From Nemertoderma westbladi (lineage: Eukaryota; Xenacoelomorpha; Nemertodermatida; Nemertodermatidae): 64,000 bases of DNA. Position numbers and translations under genes: made by a program. The DNA is taken from contig JAUCBJ010006919.1 of NCBI GenBank assembly GCA_032718475.1, forward strand, positions 1 to 64,000, given 5' to 3'. Below the pieces are notes generated by a model that was given only the letters and a program-made list of their open reading frames with translations, was not told where the DNA came from and did no database searches. Every line of letters starts with the position of its first letter. The first letter of the stretch is position 1. Of the stretch, positions 21,801 to 31,158 are shown one piece after another.

Positions 21801-24023
21801 GAGTTAAAAGCTGCTTTATACGCTACAGCCATCGGCCGGAACGTAACAGAACAAATCGACTATTCACTGGAGAAAACTGTTTATTGGACCGACGCTTTAC
21901 TCGTGTTGGAGTATATAACCAATGAAGTCTGTCAGTTCAGCGTTTTTGTTACTAACAGGGTAGCTATTATTCTTAGTCGCACAAAGATAGATCAATGGAG
22001 ACATTGCCCTGGTACGATTAATCCAGCCGATATCGCCTCCAGGGGAGCGACTCCACAGGAACTGATAGATACTCCAGACTGGTTGGGTGGACCCGACTTC
22101 CTGAGTAAGGAAGAGGATGAATGGCCTCCTCACCTTACTACGGCGGAGATTAGACAAGCCAAGGGAGCGGAGAAAGTCAAACCTAAAACCCGGGCGAGTA
22201 AATCGAAGTTATTTAAACCGACTATCGATCTATCTGTATTACATACTTCCGGAAACGATGCTTCGGATCCACAATCCCTCACCACAAATAAGTCTGTTGT
22301 GGAAATTAGAGATAGAGATTGGAAATCTGGAATACCAGACGTCTCGCAAGGAATCTCACCCCTGCTGCAGAGAGCAATGCATCACTACAGTTCCTGGAAT
22401 CGGCTCTGTAAAGCCGTCACGTATTTAAGGAGATGTTTTCATCATCACTACTCCAGGACGAAGACCATTAGTGATACCGCTCCATTGACATCTGCGCAAG
22501 TTCATGTTATTAAAAATTTACCCAAATATAAGACATCCGACCGGTTTCTAAAGGAGAAAATTAGTTACCAGGAGCATGAAGAAACCAATAAGCAGATACT
22601 GAGACTCCTGCAATGCTATGAGGATTCCGATAAGTATTTCCTGTTGTTGAGAAATCCGCAGATGCGCTTAAGGGATCGATTCTCTAGCACAATGATAGAT
22701 GGGTTAATACGTGTTGGAGGAAGGCTCACCAATGCGCCATTATCCTTTGACACTAAATTCCCCATACTCATTAGAAATCTTGAAGTACAAATCAAGATGA
22801 TTGTAGATGTTCACAGTAAACTTTATCATGCTGGTAGAGAACGAGTTCTTAGCGAAATTCGAACTCGCTATTATTTTGATAAACCCCGCAGAGCTCTGAA
22901 CCAAGTTCTTAGGAACTGCATACCCTGTAGGAAAGCATTCAGTAGGCCTTTAACACAGCGAGAGGCAGAATTACCTAGGGAACGAGTAAGCTTCTATGAA
23001 CCACCTTTTACTAATACTGGTGTAGATTTATTTGGCCCTATTGAAGTATATCGTGCTAGGACTATAGTCAAGAGATGGTGTGTCATCTTCGTATGCATGA
23101 CTTGTAGAGCCATCCATCTCGATATGGTGAAAGATCTATCTACCAACAGCTTCGTCTTAAGTTTACGCCGACAGATCGCTCGCTTCGGGACGAGTAATAC
23201 CATGAGATCGGATAAGGGAACGAACTTCATTGGTGCCAACAACGAAATCCAGGCTTACGTGAAGGACTGGAACCAAAGACAGGTGGACGATCAGCTAAGG
23301 ATAACAGCGTCTAGCTGGACCTTCAACGCCGCTGACGCCCCTTGGTGGGGAGGAAGTTGGGAGAGATTAATTAGAAGTGTCAAGACCGCATTTCACTTTA
23401 TAGTGCCATGCCGCGCGTATCTCACCGACGAACTTTTGCGGACGTTAATGGAGGAAATAGCTGCCTATCTCAACGAGAGACCGCTTATGCCAGTCTCATC
23501 GAGTCCCGATTCCCTGGAAGCGCTAACACCCGCGCACTTCTTACTGAAGAAACCTGTAGCCATGCTCCCACGATCAGAGATTGCCGACGGAGACGAATAC
23601 TGCCGTCGAACTTGGCAACTTATGCAGTTGCTATCCCGTCGTTTCGCTGACCATTTCGAGAAACATTATCTGCCCACGCTACAACTTCGAACTAAGTGGT
23701 TTGCGCAGCAAGAAAACGTCAGCGCCGGAGATATGGTGCTTATTGTAGATTCAGACCTCCCACGTAAACGGTGGCAGACAGGTGGTATCATCGAGACCCA
23801 CATCTCGGATGATGGTTTAGTACGCTCGGTAGAACTCGTCGTCATGCGGCGTAACTTCAAGAAGCCAGGCATAATCTTTGAGACGCAACAACTCAACCGC
23901 CCAGTTGGTCGTTTATGTTTACTGGAAAGAGACAGAGAACTCTCCGGAAACTATGGAAGGCAAGACACTCTTCCCACGACCACCTCCCTAATTCCTCAAA
24001 CATCTAGGGACTCCCCAACGTGA
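15900..24023 (+). CDS. BEL-A Gag-Pol polyprotein, 2707 aa, intact
   Basis: This single frame encodes capsid and replication enzymes of a BEL/Pao retrotransposon. In order: a long N-terminal region with an Ala/Glu/Lys-rich probable coiled coil (about 390-460); a DUF1759-type Gag domain (about 795-940); three Zn motifs (CALC at 1076, CYNC..H..C at 1109, CAKC..H..H at 1128); an aspartic protease with DSGS at D1252; reverse transcriptase with YMDD (D1749, D1750); RNase H starting near D1927; integrase with H2305, H2310, C2340, C2343 and catalytic D2376, D2438, E2488; and a DUF5641-like C-terminus (about 2575-2670). The ATG at 15900 is supported by BEL-B, which starts at the same residue. The N-terminal extension makes it longer than most BEL polyproteins. 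No stop or frameshift is present, so it may be active or only recently so. Confidence 0.97.
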   Translation: MSDTQQNLSDSLIDTTICDTDRSVERLRKEFSSPPTERKVIPPVVVSDPKLIQHRRSIIGTRAQVKRNQEAAVQQQQHPSQETCSQRPDSSSSSDTVELTPERRVQMAATAYSDPLLTLPAAVLTTILIAVEEHQADWARSKRATQDSYAGYAREELMSIVESQWNFPGPGLPLDLSEATWEDIHRMGVAKDTMDPAVWKRSAAGYVQGFFGTLERLEEQLFRQPQGPQEQEELLYQVRERTLRIRLILSAFEETSKRRQDTSLQVAVKTWFQRVGLKVQETAQWKSQLAERPTYEEPTDATLSQEESEGIAERPRTRDAIDIYLSDYQRFLGDEELRRRLAGLRPNSEGTKLVLDSIDAEMSAANQAKFDEKLRLARVQEEQVKKKRIEDRKAVAAAKAAASVEEAKAAAAVEAAKAVAAAKVVAAAVEEAEAKAAAAVEAAKAAAAMALAEAEQRASEETTQLELENLQETQDCINKQLTASQMQMRSRSTPKRQGYTSSEEGETTDPEGGGNRSRLSRRRKTSHRHKLPDLPPAVRRQLTSTDLGSTEPTDQIIKVKRLPTIVDEPEIIRPVVPKSTPVLETPVLPELNSKFPLHSTTLPVPGRTVHANIPVLGTEREIKDLSPVVPLRPATMLATPASAVEWVEEGRRGMNLLLGQMQETVHQLKGTVRESRLELQEVQQSIALERDKLGNIQKGIPIPPVTLCQPVRSEVLHAQGVEPTRIYTASEVETPIANPIKGDYKPVVNDIPYRPDNDPRNLYTDNSILNNTMAQESFTRQMARTEARQAVKVGEIVKFNGDEMKWLPFNEYYKDSIQNSVLSNGEKLRFLIKCLEGPPKLMALKFIGHPEGLRQVWDTLNIRYGNKDNIAKYLYAKLVAPRNFLSSGIIEFSDEIQEICRQLDWLGKSHEYQSSMVIGAVVSTLPKGGVCTRWDKKVLYMNEQQRRSPTMADLMSFLDGEVKLQLIKQSREKTSENKVSEKPVSRRRITPVCYTDDGESQASQEEDSGKDTDRSYYVNKTSKDVSKYKARTNDRREQVAKTPPQSPNRMHGRKPEERTRVHQVTQGKVSNIKPNCALCDGTHRLSACAEFLKKSLVNRRAVVWDKQLCYNCLRPGHQRRTCYSDVKCAKCGAKHHILLHSEFERDNPSQVSEPERHVQFSDVNDTDQESEMEGFYTDEFSDANESCYLINTAVYRALTYEKDTDNEFPPTTFARQPSWKAPTSNVGIREFPVVQVRVHGPNKSYIVNALLDSGSTGTFIDQELAEDIFAGQPKFRTKLNMSGIMQVWKSTLTADYYVGVLSTPQDKLGAQGIRSVKMVAIKNFATTQADLYNWDEDESIQHLKIPRFQTDYPGVQILIGQNAHEALETLEKRPAQPQPLQTYAVRTRVGWYFTGPSRRTLEERMPQERIYQVNDWEVESSEVEELTEGTPYSSDNDDIYQLFDEENTIDLLTENKTWKNQVNLCQLIRPSGPIDYNDELNDEIERYNARTRDELAVRFFTQELVEPNSYDKALSIEEERAKQIQETTTRFLKDQGRYEIGLPFRKREPRFINNRPLAEKRITQLHRRLTANASAKEMYQTQLKKFITKGYAERVPEGTPVTERTYYLTHHYVPKPGKPHEVRVVFDGSALYMGQSLNSELLPGPNLLQSLLGILLRLRQYSIAFASDIEGMFLQVKALDRDRDSLRFLWWPEGDLNQKPVEYWMTIQAFGIISSPSNACSVVRTTANDNRDAFSKEVIDNIKRNIYMDDNLRSLPSVEEAIDVAKGTVECLKRGGFRLTKFTSNSREFLEAIPVEDRGAKDLDLIKDDLPETKTLGLKWDTERDILFFQLKQRDNPVRTKRICLSILSTYFDPLGFISPVILIARSLVQQMWLENHSWDDPLKGELLKKWMKWEDSLPAIESFVISRAYFGHVLPTYSYQLHVFGDASDMGIGIVAYLRVETPDGIKVALVTSKALINNKLKVPRAELKAALYATAIGRNVTEQIDYSLEKTVYWTDALLVLEYITNEVCQFSVFVTNRVAIILSRTKIDQWRHCPGTINPADIASRGATPQELIDTPDWLGGPDFLSKEEDEWPPHLTTAEIRQAKGAEKVKPKTRASKSKLFKPTIDLSVLHTSGNDASDPQSLTTNKSVVEIRDRDWKSGIPDVSQGISPLLQRAMHHYSSWNRLCKAVTYLRRCFHHHYSRTKTISDTAPLTSAQVHVIKNLPKYKTSDRFLKEKISYQEHEETNKQILRLLQCYEDSDKYFLLLRNPQMRLRDRFSSTMIDGLIRVGGRLTNAPLSFDTKFPILIRNLEVQIKMIVDVHSKLYHAGRERVLSEIRTRYYFDKPRRALNQVLRNCIPCRKAFSRPLTQREAELPRERVSFYEPPFTNTGVDLFGPIEVYRARTIVKRWCVIFVCMTCRAIHLDMVKDLSTNSFVLSLRRQIARFGTSNTMRSDKGTNFIGANNEIQAYVKDWNQRQVDDQLRITASSWTFNAADAPWWGGSWERLIRSVKTAFHFIVPCRAYLTDELLRTLMEEIAAYLNERPLMPVSSSPDSLEALTPAHFLLKKPVAMLPRSEIADGDEYCRRTWQLMQLLSRRFADHFEKHYLPTLQLRTKWFAQQENVSAGDMVLIVDSDLPRKRWQTGGIIETHISDDGLVRSVELVVMRRNFKKPGIIFETQQLNRPVGRLCLLERDRELSGNYGRQDTLPTTTSLIPQTSRDSPT

Positions 24024-25643
24024 TACGTCTGGAGTGGGTGTATGACTATATTATTCTATCTATTTTTATTATATTTTTATATGCGAACTTTATTATGTAC
24101 TTTATTATAATCGTTTTTATTCAATTTTATTTAGTAGAAGGTTATTTTAGATTATTTGGTAGATTAGTGTAATATATTAGTGTTTATTACGTAATTACAT
24201 ATATAATATATATTTAGTGTGACGGCGAGAAATAATTTTTTCTCTTTCCTTACTATCCGTATCATATTATAAATACGTGACTACAGTAAGATGAAATGTC
24301 CGTACTTATTAAAGTACAATAAAGCCACTACTATATTCAAGTATTATTGGTAGGCAGAGTATTAGGAATGCAAAGTTCAGATCCTCGTGTCTCGGCTAAA
24401 CCAAGCTCTGGGTAGACCTTGGAAACGACTTGCCTCTTCACACTGACATTGCTTCGTGCGATATTGCTCTCATACCATATATAATAATACATATAGTAGC
24501 GTGATGTCCCTATAACAGTAGCGTAAAACGCAGATAAATCTGTTAAACCTTTTGACCATCTGTAATTCTAGTCGATTAAGATATCGCGGCACCCACCGAT
24601 ATATTTGAAATACAAATTCTAGAATCAGTGGTTAACGTCCCCAGACAAGTTCTGGAATAAATCGGTGCCTATCTTAAATATTAACTTAATATTTATTAAA
24701 ATCTGTAAAATTCAGATCCTTTAAATTTCTAGTCAATTAAGATATTGCAGCACTTACCGATACTCTTAAAAGACAATTTTCATAGAATTAAGGATCCTAT
24801 GTCCCCAGACCTGCTCTGGAATCAAATTATGTCAATTGTACTATCAAATAATAAAATTCACGGGAATAAATTTAAATTCATATTTTAAATGAATTTCATA
24901 AATTGTCATTTTGTGCAATTTATAACATTCCCAAAATTCCATTAATTAATAGATCATGGGAGCGGAGATTCATCCTATTGAGTGTATTAGAGTGCGAGAA
25001 TCCCCAACATATAGTCAATAGCCGATAAAATTAATAAAATCATGTATAAAGAGGATATTGACAATTAAAGAATTACTATTAAATAGCATTCCAGATCTGT
25101 ATGCATGAGAATTACCCTAATTCTACCGCTAGCTTTCCATAATGTCACCATAGCAACACCCACGCTAGAATTAGAAGCAAGTTAAAAGAACAATAGAAAG
25201 CTTGTCACATTGCATAGCATAGAGAATACATAGCACACCGTTAGTATCCAAAGATACACAGTAATAACGTGACATTCTGGAAGGCACTGACTAACGGACA
25301 AATGGCCTGTATGTGTACAATTGGTGACAGTTGTGTGGAATTTGTGCGTTTATAGGTGAATGTTACTGCTAAAGTATGTTTACAGTAGCTAGTCGCAATT
25401 GTGAAAGTAGCCCAACTCTCCTATAGAAAGAACCTAAAGTGGATTCAAGCCTTTGGGACGGACAGTGGAGTGACTTGTGCCGGTTATCGTTGTCGTGCTG
25501 TTGCTACATGTTGGCGTAAACACCGCGACGACGGTACATCGGCGCTGAGAATCCCACTGTCCGGGGGCAAAGAGAGGTAGGCAGCGACGTCCGCTCGCCT
25601 AAACATAAACTCATTTCGATATTAATAAACTCAGATAGCAGAT
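24024..25643 (+). other. BEL-A non-coding region between pol and the downstream ORF
   Basis: About 1.6 kb without a credible ORF, conserved in BEL-B (37667-38910 plus 34252-34632, split by the gypsy insertion). It contains an imperfect direct repeat of 161-bp period: 'ctagtcgattaagatat' at about 24569 and 'ctagtcaattaagatat' at about 24730, each followed by a 'gtccccagac..ctctggaat' block. The segment just upstream of the ATG at 25644 ends in cagatagcag, a possible splice acceptor for a subgenomic mRNA; this is inference. Confidence 0.6.
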
Positions 25644-25730
25644 ATGACGGAGTTGATAGAAGATGATCTTGGTATCAGGGAGCGATATACTCTACCTTTA
25701 CAATTATTAAAAAAGATACAGAAGAAATAA
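25644..25730 (+). pseudogene. Truncated start of the BEL downstream ORF
   Basis: ATG at 25644 opens the same first 20 residues (MTELIEDDLGIRERYTLPLQ) as the 662-codon ORF of BEL-B at 34247. Homology stops abruptly near 25703, where about 47 bp of A-rich filler leads to a stop at 25728 and then to the copied left flank. It therefore shows that BEL-A once had the extra coding block and lost it. Confidence 0.9.
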
Positions 25731-25750
25731 AAGAAATAGAAGATAAAAAA

Positions 25751-27351
25751 GAACATTATTAAAAAATAAAAATAGTACATTATTTAAATTATTTTAGAAA
25801 AATTATTTTTAGTAATTTTTAAATTTTTTTTTAATTGTTCTAGAACAAAAAATATTTTTTTATAGAACATATATATTTTTTTTAATAGCTAACATGTGCT
25901 AGAACATGTTCATAAAAAGAAATAGCAAAAACTAGCTAGAAAAAAATTTGAGAGGGGGTGTACCATGACCTACTATAGAATGTACTATAGAATCTATAGT
26001 AGGTCATGGGTGTACCTATAACACACTAGTGCCAATACATCTATCAGAAGGAACAAATGGGTAGGCCTACTGGTGCAGTTAGTATGCCTACACCACCCAC
26101 CATGGGTGTACCTATAACACACTAGTTGTAAAAGCTTTTGTGGGATGTAACTGGCCCTTTTGCTTTGCAATCCAGTTCCCCCCCAGGCGCTGGAATACTC
26201 TAAAAAGCTCTCTAACTCGAATGATGCAAAGCGACCGGCTGATTGGCTGATTTGTTATACGAGGGGCTTTTTGCTATGTTCTATCGGCCAACCAGAGCTA
26301 TAGCAGCAGAGTATGCAACCAGGGCAACCGAGCGGAGTGACTCATTTTGTGTGTTGGCCAAGGGCTGCAAAAATCCTGATAGTTCGGCATTTAGATATTC
26401 GTGGAACCTGTGGAATCTGGTGTTCTGCCAATGAGAGCTATTCCTCTCTGTGTAAAAAGATACCTGCAACGGTGTTAGAGTCAGAGAGTGTTTTTGTTAC
26501 TGTTGTGTTGTTTCTATCTAGGCCAAGAACACCGGCTCTAGAGTCAATTCGTTTCAGACTTTAGAAGAAACATTAGTAGGCTTAGATTATAGAGCGTATA
26601 ACTGTTATCAACTCAATCGGCACATACATTGTCATATCATATCTTAACCTACCGTCTTAATGCTTTTTACTGTTGTTATTATTTTGTATCAGTTGGTTGA
26701 ATATTATTTGGAGAACATCTATAAAGAACCCAAATTTCCCAATTTTCTTGATACACTACAGGTTAGAGAGACAGGTTACATATAGCGATTGCGACTTATA
26801 TTATTGTGGTTTGTAGTGAATTTAATGCTATTTGATAAGCACTACATGAGTCAATTGCTGTTCTCTTTATATATGATAAAATTCATTGACAGTCGGCAAA
26901 TTAGTGTGCAGTATTGTGCGTTACCGGTAGTGTGCATGATTGTGACTGATAACTAAGCATTTCCTAAAGAATGCGCCTCATACGTGAATCATAAGCCTTA
27001 CCGACTTACCGTTGTGTTTAGTATAAGTCATATCTCTGTTTACCTAGATAGAGCGCCACGTCCTAAAGGAACTGTTAATATTTCCCGAAAGTGAATAATA
27101 TTAGTCAGAAATTATTTATTAACGATCAATCGAATAATACAGTAAGCTTACACTGCAATAACAATCTAAGCCCTCCGAATCCAGTCTCCCGGGTATATCC
27201 AGCGGGTGAATGGACGCGCACTAGGCTGGCTTTGGCTAATGTTGTGTTTATTGGTATTAAATACTTGTCATTTTCTAAAGTCTATTTATAAACCAAAAGA
27301 CATATAAATTTTGGCAGGTTAAACTGCTAAAGGTCTTCAAAAGCGCGTACA
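25751..27351 (+). repeat. 1.6-kb duplication of left flank plus LTR
   Basis: Bases 25751-27351 repeat 11982-13582 at a constant offset of 13,769 bp with only a handful of differences. The copied part includes TTCTAGAAC sites, the 15-bp hairpin, one 96-bp satellite unit and the whole 1225-bp LTR (26127-27351). The constant offset means no indels separate the copies. It could be a genomic rearrangement followed by solo-LTR formation, or an assembly join between a full-length and a solo-LTR allele. Confidence 0.95.
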
Positions 27352-28515
27352 CTAGTGCCAATACATCTATCAGAAGGAACAAATGGGTAGGCCTACTGGT
27401 GCAGTTAGTATGCCTACACCACCCACCATGGGTGTACCTATAACACACTAGTGCCAATACATCTATCAGAAGGAACAAATGGGTAGGCCTACTGGTGCAG
27501 TTAGTATGCCTACACCACCCACCATGGGTGTACCTATAACACACTAGTGCCAATACATCTATCAGAAGGAACAAATGGGTAGGCCTACTGGCGCAGTTAG
27601 TATGCCTACACCACCCACCATGGGTGTACCTATAACACACTAGTGCCAATACATCTATCAGAAGGAACAAATGGGTAGGCCTACTGGTGCAGTTAGTATG
27701 CCTACACCACCCACCATGGGTGTACCTATAACACACTAGTGCCAATACATCTATCAGAAGGAACAAATGGGTAGGCCTACTGGTGCAGTTAGTATGCCTA
27801 CACCACCCACCATGGGTGTACCTATAACACACTAGTGCCAATACATCTATCAGAAGGAACAAATGGGTAGGCCTACTGGTGCAGTTAGTATGCCTACACC
27901 ACCCACCATGGGTGTACCTATAACACACTAGTGCCAATACATCTATCAGAAGGAACAAATGGGTAGGCCTACTGGTGCAGTTAGTATGCCTACACCACCC
28001 ACCATGGGTGTACCTATAACACACTAGTGCCAATACATCTATCAGAAGGAACAAATGGGTAGGCCTACTGGTGCAGTTAGTATGCCTACACCACCCATGG
28101 GTGTACCTATAACACACTAGTGCCGTACCTATAACACACTAGTGCCAATACATCTATCAGAAGGAACAAATGGGTAGGCCTACTGGTGCAGTTAGTATGC
28201 CTACACCACCCATGGGTGTACCTATAACACACTAGTGCCTAACACACTAGTGCCAATACATCTATCAGAAGGAACAAATGGGTAGGCCTACTGGTGCAGT
28301 TAGTATGCCTACACCACCCACCATGGGTGTACCTATAACACACTAGTGCCAATACATCTATCAGAAGGAACAAATGGGTAGGCCTACTGGTGCAGTTAGT
28401 ATGCCTACACCACCCACCATGGGTGTACCTATAACACACTAGTGCCAATACATCTATCAGAAGGAACAAATGGGTAGGCCTACTGGTGCAGTTAGTATGC
28501 CTACACCACCCACCA
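27352..28515. repeat. 96-bp satellite array, about 12 units
   Basis: The unit starts ctagtgccaatacatctatc and includes gtaggcctactggtgcag and gggtgtacctataacaca; period 96 bp. Seven full units run almost without change from 27352, then two shortened junction units near 28100 and 28220, then three more units. Because 96 is divisible by three, one minus-strand frame stays open through the array; this is a by-product. The unit begins and ends with the CACTAGTG that also ends the element at 11344-12357. Confidence 0.96.
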
Positions 28516-28689
28516 AATTTAATCTACTAGCTAGTTTTTGATAATTTTTGTTTTTGAAACGTAGAACATGTTAGCTATTTTATTTTTATTCTTTTTCTAT
28601 TTTAATTGACTGATATGACTTGAACGCCACCAAGCGTCTTTACAAATACACAGCTAAACCACCACAAATTTCTGATTTGTAAGTCTAGG
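28516..28689. other. Right edge of the satellite, inverted element end
   Basis: Right after the array, ctactagctagtttttgata and nearby acatgttagctatt resemble the reverse complement of the region 12130-12175. The array therefore seems to be flanked by oppositely oriented ends of the same element. No gene is seen. Confidence 0.45.
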
Positions 28690-29390
28690 TGTGACGGGAT
28701 CAAGGGATCCCGACCGGTTTGTTGAACTACGCGTCACCGCGATATTGAGAATAGGAAAAGTTTGTTATTGTGTCTTTAGTCCTTTAGTAATTAATATTAG
28801 CTGATATGTCAATAATAGCACAGTTATATTGGATAAATACAGCAGTAAAGTATGCCGATAATATGATAATAGGTGATGGTTACGGTGACGGTGGAAAACA
28901 TCACCAGTCTGCACTGAACTGAACGACTGAATTAACTGACTAACTGATATCTCAATACACCGATAATATATCTAATCATTGTTACGGTACTGTGGCCTTA
29001 TTACCTAGCGGATGCTCTCCCTCGCCCCTATTGGCTAATAACCTACTTCACGCCTCTCCCCTCTCTGGGAGTGTTTCCCCCCCGCTGTTGGTTATCTGCC
29101 CTCTCGAGGTGGTTTGACCTCTAACCTCCCTTTGTGTGGCTTTTGGGATGTGCGCTGTCCCCGTTATTGGGTGTGATACGAGATTGATTGTTATTAATCT
29201 CGTATCTCCAATATTGCTGAAAAAGGGCGCCACTCCCCAACTTTATGGGGATAGTGAGGCGGAATTGAATCCGCTCACACTAGGTGGCGTTATTGTGTAC
29301 GGCTGTAGGCCCATATAAACCATTGTTAGTTATGCATTAACTCACTCTCTTTTCACATTACTTTAATTGTTTTGTAGACTTACCTCTACA
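28690..29390 (+). other. Possible solo LTR, weak
   Basis: Starts TGTGACGGG, a common start for gypsy LTRs, and contains a CCAAT-type box and a CATATAAA near 29312, ending possibly at ctctaca. There is no matching target duplication and no second copy in the window, so the call is tentative. A perfect 11-bp-stem hairpin (GATACGAGATT and its complement) lies at about 29172-29203. From 29391 to 29728 I see no gene. Confidence 0.22.
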
Positions 29391-29729
29391 TATGGAAGAA
29401 GTAAGAACCTTGGTCAATCTTTAATGACTGGAAATTATTAGTTTGTTTATTCTGAATATATGATTCATTCGTTGATTCATTTGTTCTGTTTGTTTAATAT
29501 TATTATAATTTGATTTGCTTATTTGATATTCTACCGATTCTACCTGATATTCTATACCTATTTGACATTTTCTAGACACCAAACCCAGGTAGGTCTCTAT
29601 AGCCAAACATTATTGATAACCTGGACAATTGTGTCAGACTTATATGTGTTGTCTTACCTCTAACCCAATAAATAATTACCATATGACGATATTTCCGACC
29701 TGAAATGCAAGCGAAGCTTTTAATAACAA

Positions 29730-29888
29730 TAGCATTACGATTGAGCGTTGTCATAAATTGAATACTGTACGCGCTTTTGAAGACCTTTAGCAGTTTAACC
29801 TGCCAAAATAGCATTACGATTGAGCGTTGTCATAAATTGAATACTGTACGCGCTTTTGAAGACCTTTAGCAGTTTAACCTGCCAAAAT
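29730..29888. repeat. 79-bp tandem duplication across the BEL-B outer LTR edge
   Basis: A 79-bp block starting gcattacgattgagcg occurs at 29732 and again at 29811. It consists of about 34 bp of flank plus the outermost 45 bp of the LTR (tgtacgcgcttttgaag and on). The duplication therefore happened after BEL-B inserted and hides the original target duplication. Confidence 0.93.
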
Positions 29889-31080
29889 TTATATGTCTTT
29901 TGGTTTATAAATAGACTTTAGAAGATGACAAATATTTTATACCAATAAACACAACATTAGCAGAAGCCAGCCTAGTGCGCGTCCATTCACCCGCTGGATA
30001 TACCCGGGAGACTGGATTCTGAGGGCTTAGATTATTATTGCAGTGTAAGCTTACTGTATTGTATTATTCGATTGATCGTTAATAAATAATTTCTGACTAA
30101 TATTATTCACTTTCGGGAAATATTAACAGTTCCTTTAGGACGTGGCGCTCTATCTAGGTAAACAGAGATATGACTTATACTAATCACAACGGTAAGTCGG
30201 TAAGGCTTATGATTCACGTATGAGGCGCATTCTTTAGGAAATGCTTAGTTATCAGTCACAATCATGCACACTACCGGTAACACACAATACTGCTCACTAA
30301 TTTGCCGACCGTCAATGAATTTTATCATATATAAAGCGAACAGCAACTGACTCATGTAGGGCTTATCAAATAGCATTAAATTCACTACAAACCACAATAA
30401 TATAAGTCGCAATCGCTATATATAACCCGTCTCTCTAACCTGTAGTGTATCAAGAAAATTGGGAAATTTGGGTTCTTTATATATGTTCTCCAAATAATAT
30501 TCAACCAAAACACAACAGTAAACAGCATTAAGACGGTAGGTTAAGATATGATATGACAAGATGTGACAAGATAACAGTTATACGCTCTATAATTTAAGCC
30601 TACTAATGTTTCTTCTAAAGTATGAAAACGAATTGACTCTAGAGCCGGTGTTCCTGGCCTAGATAGCAACAACACAACAGTATCACAAAAACAGTAAGAC
30701 TGAACACTCCTAGTATGATCGGCCGAATATCTACACGTCGACAGAAAAAATCGCTCTGATTGGCTCAAGCCAAACAAAGAACCATGCGTCCAATGGCTGT
30801 TTCCATGCCAGCAACCAGCTGCTAGATGTCGCAATCTGAATCATCAAGGCTAAGCTCTGTAAAGGTATTTCGTGCATTGCAGGTTTTTTGCCTTACCATG
30901 TCCGCCAAAACACGTATATAGCAGAATGACTTTTATGTCCGTTAAAACACCTATAACGGTACCTTGCGGGCGAGGGGAATATATATATAGTTATAGAGCC
31001 TTTTAGAGTATTCCAGCGCCTAGGGGGGAAACTGGATTGCGAAGCAAAAGGGCCAGTTATATCCCACAGAAGCTTTTACA
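29845..31080 (-). repeat. BEL-B 3' LTR, about 1236 bp
   Basis: Reads TGTAAAAGCTT from 31080 to GCGCGTACA at 29845 on the minus strand. It is clearly homologous to the BEL-A LTRs but with many substitutions and small indels, including a different segment near 30640-30900. Confidence 0.92.
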
Positions 31081-31158
31081 CCGCTCCCAGAAAATGGGAT
31101 TTGAGTCTATAAAATATACAAAATCACAGTTTCTAATATACGTAAATACTCTAAACAG

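Larger units (their letters stand above)
12358..27351 (+). mobile_element. BEL-A: BEL/Pao LTR retrotransposon, rearranged at the 3' end
   Basis: The element is bounded by two 1225-bp LTRs that start TGTAAAAG and end GCGTACA, and it is flanked by the 5-bp target duplication ctagt (12353-12357 and 27352-27356). The LTRs differ at only a few positions (for example an aacagcgg versus aacaccgg change), which implies youth. Order inside: stem-loops, repeat-rich leader, intact Gag-Pol, 1.6 kb of non-coding DNA, then only 20 codons of a downstream ORF. From 25751 to 26126 the sequence is a copy of the left flank (11982-12357), which does not belong inside a normal element. Confidence 0.92.

Noticed and set aside
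27275-28469. Minus-strand ORFs of 280 and 76 codons with 32-residue repeats
   Set aside because: The 96-bp satellite is divisible by three; no unique protein sequence.
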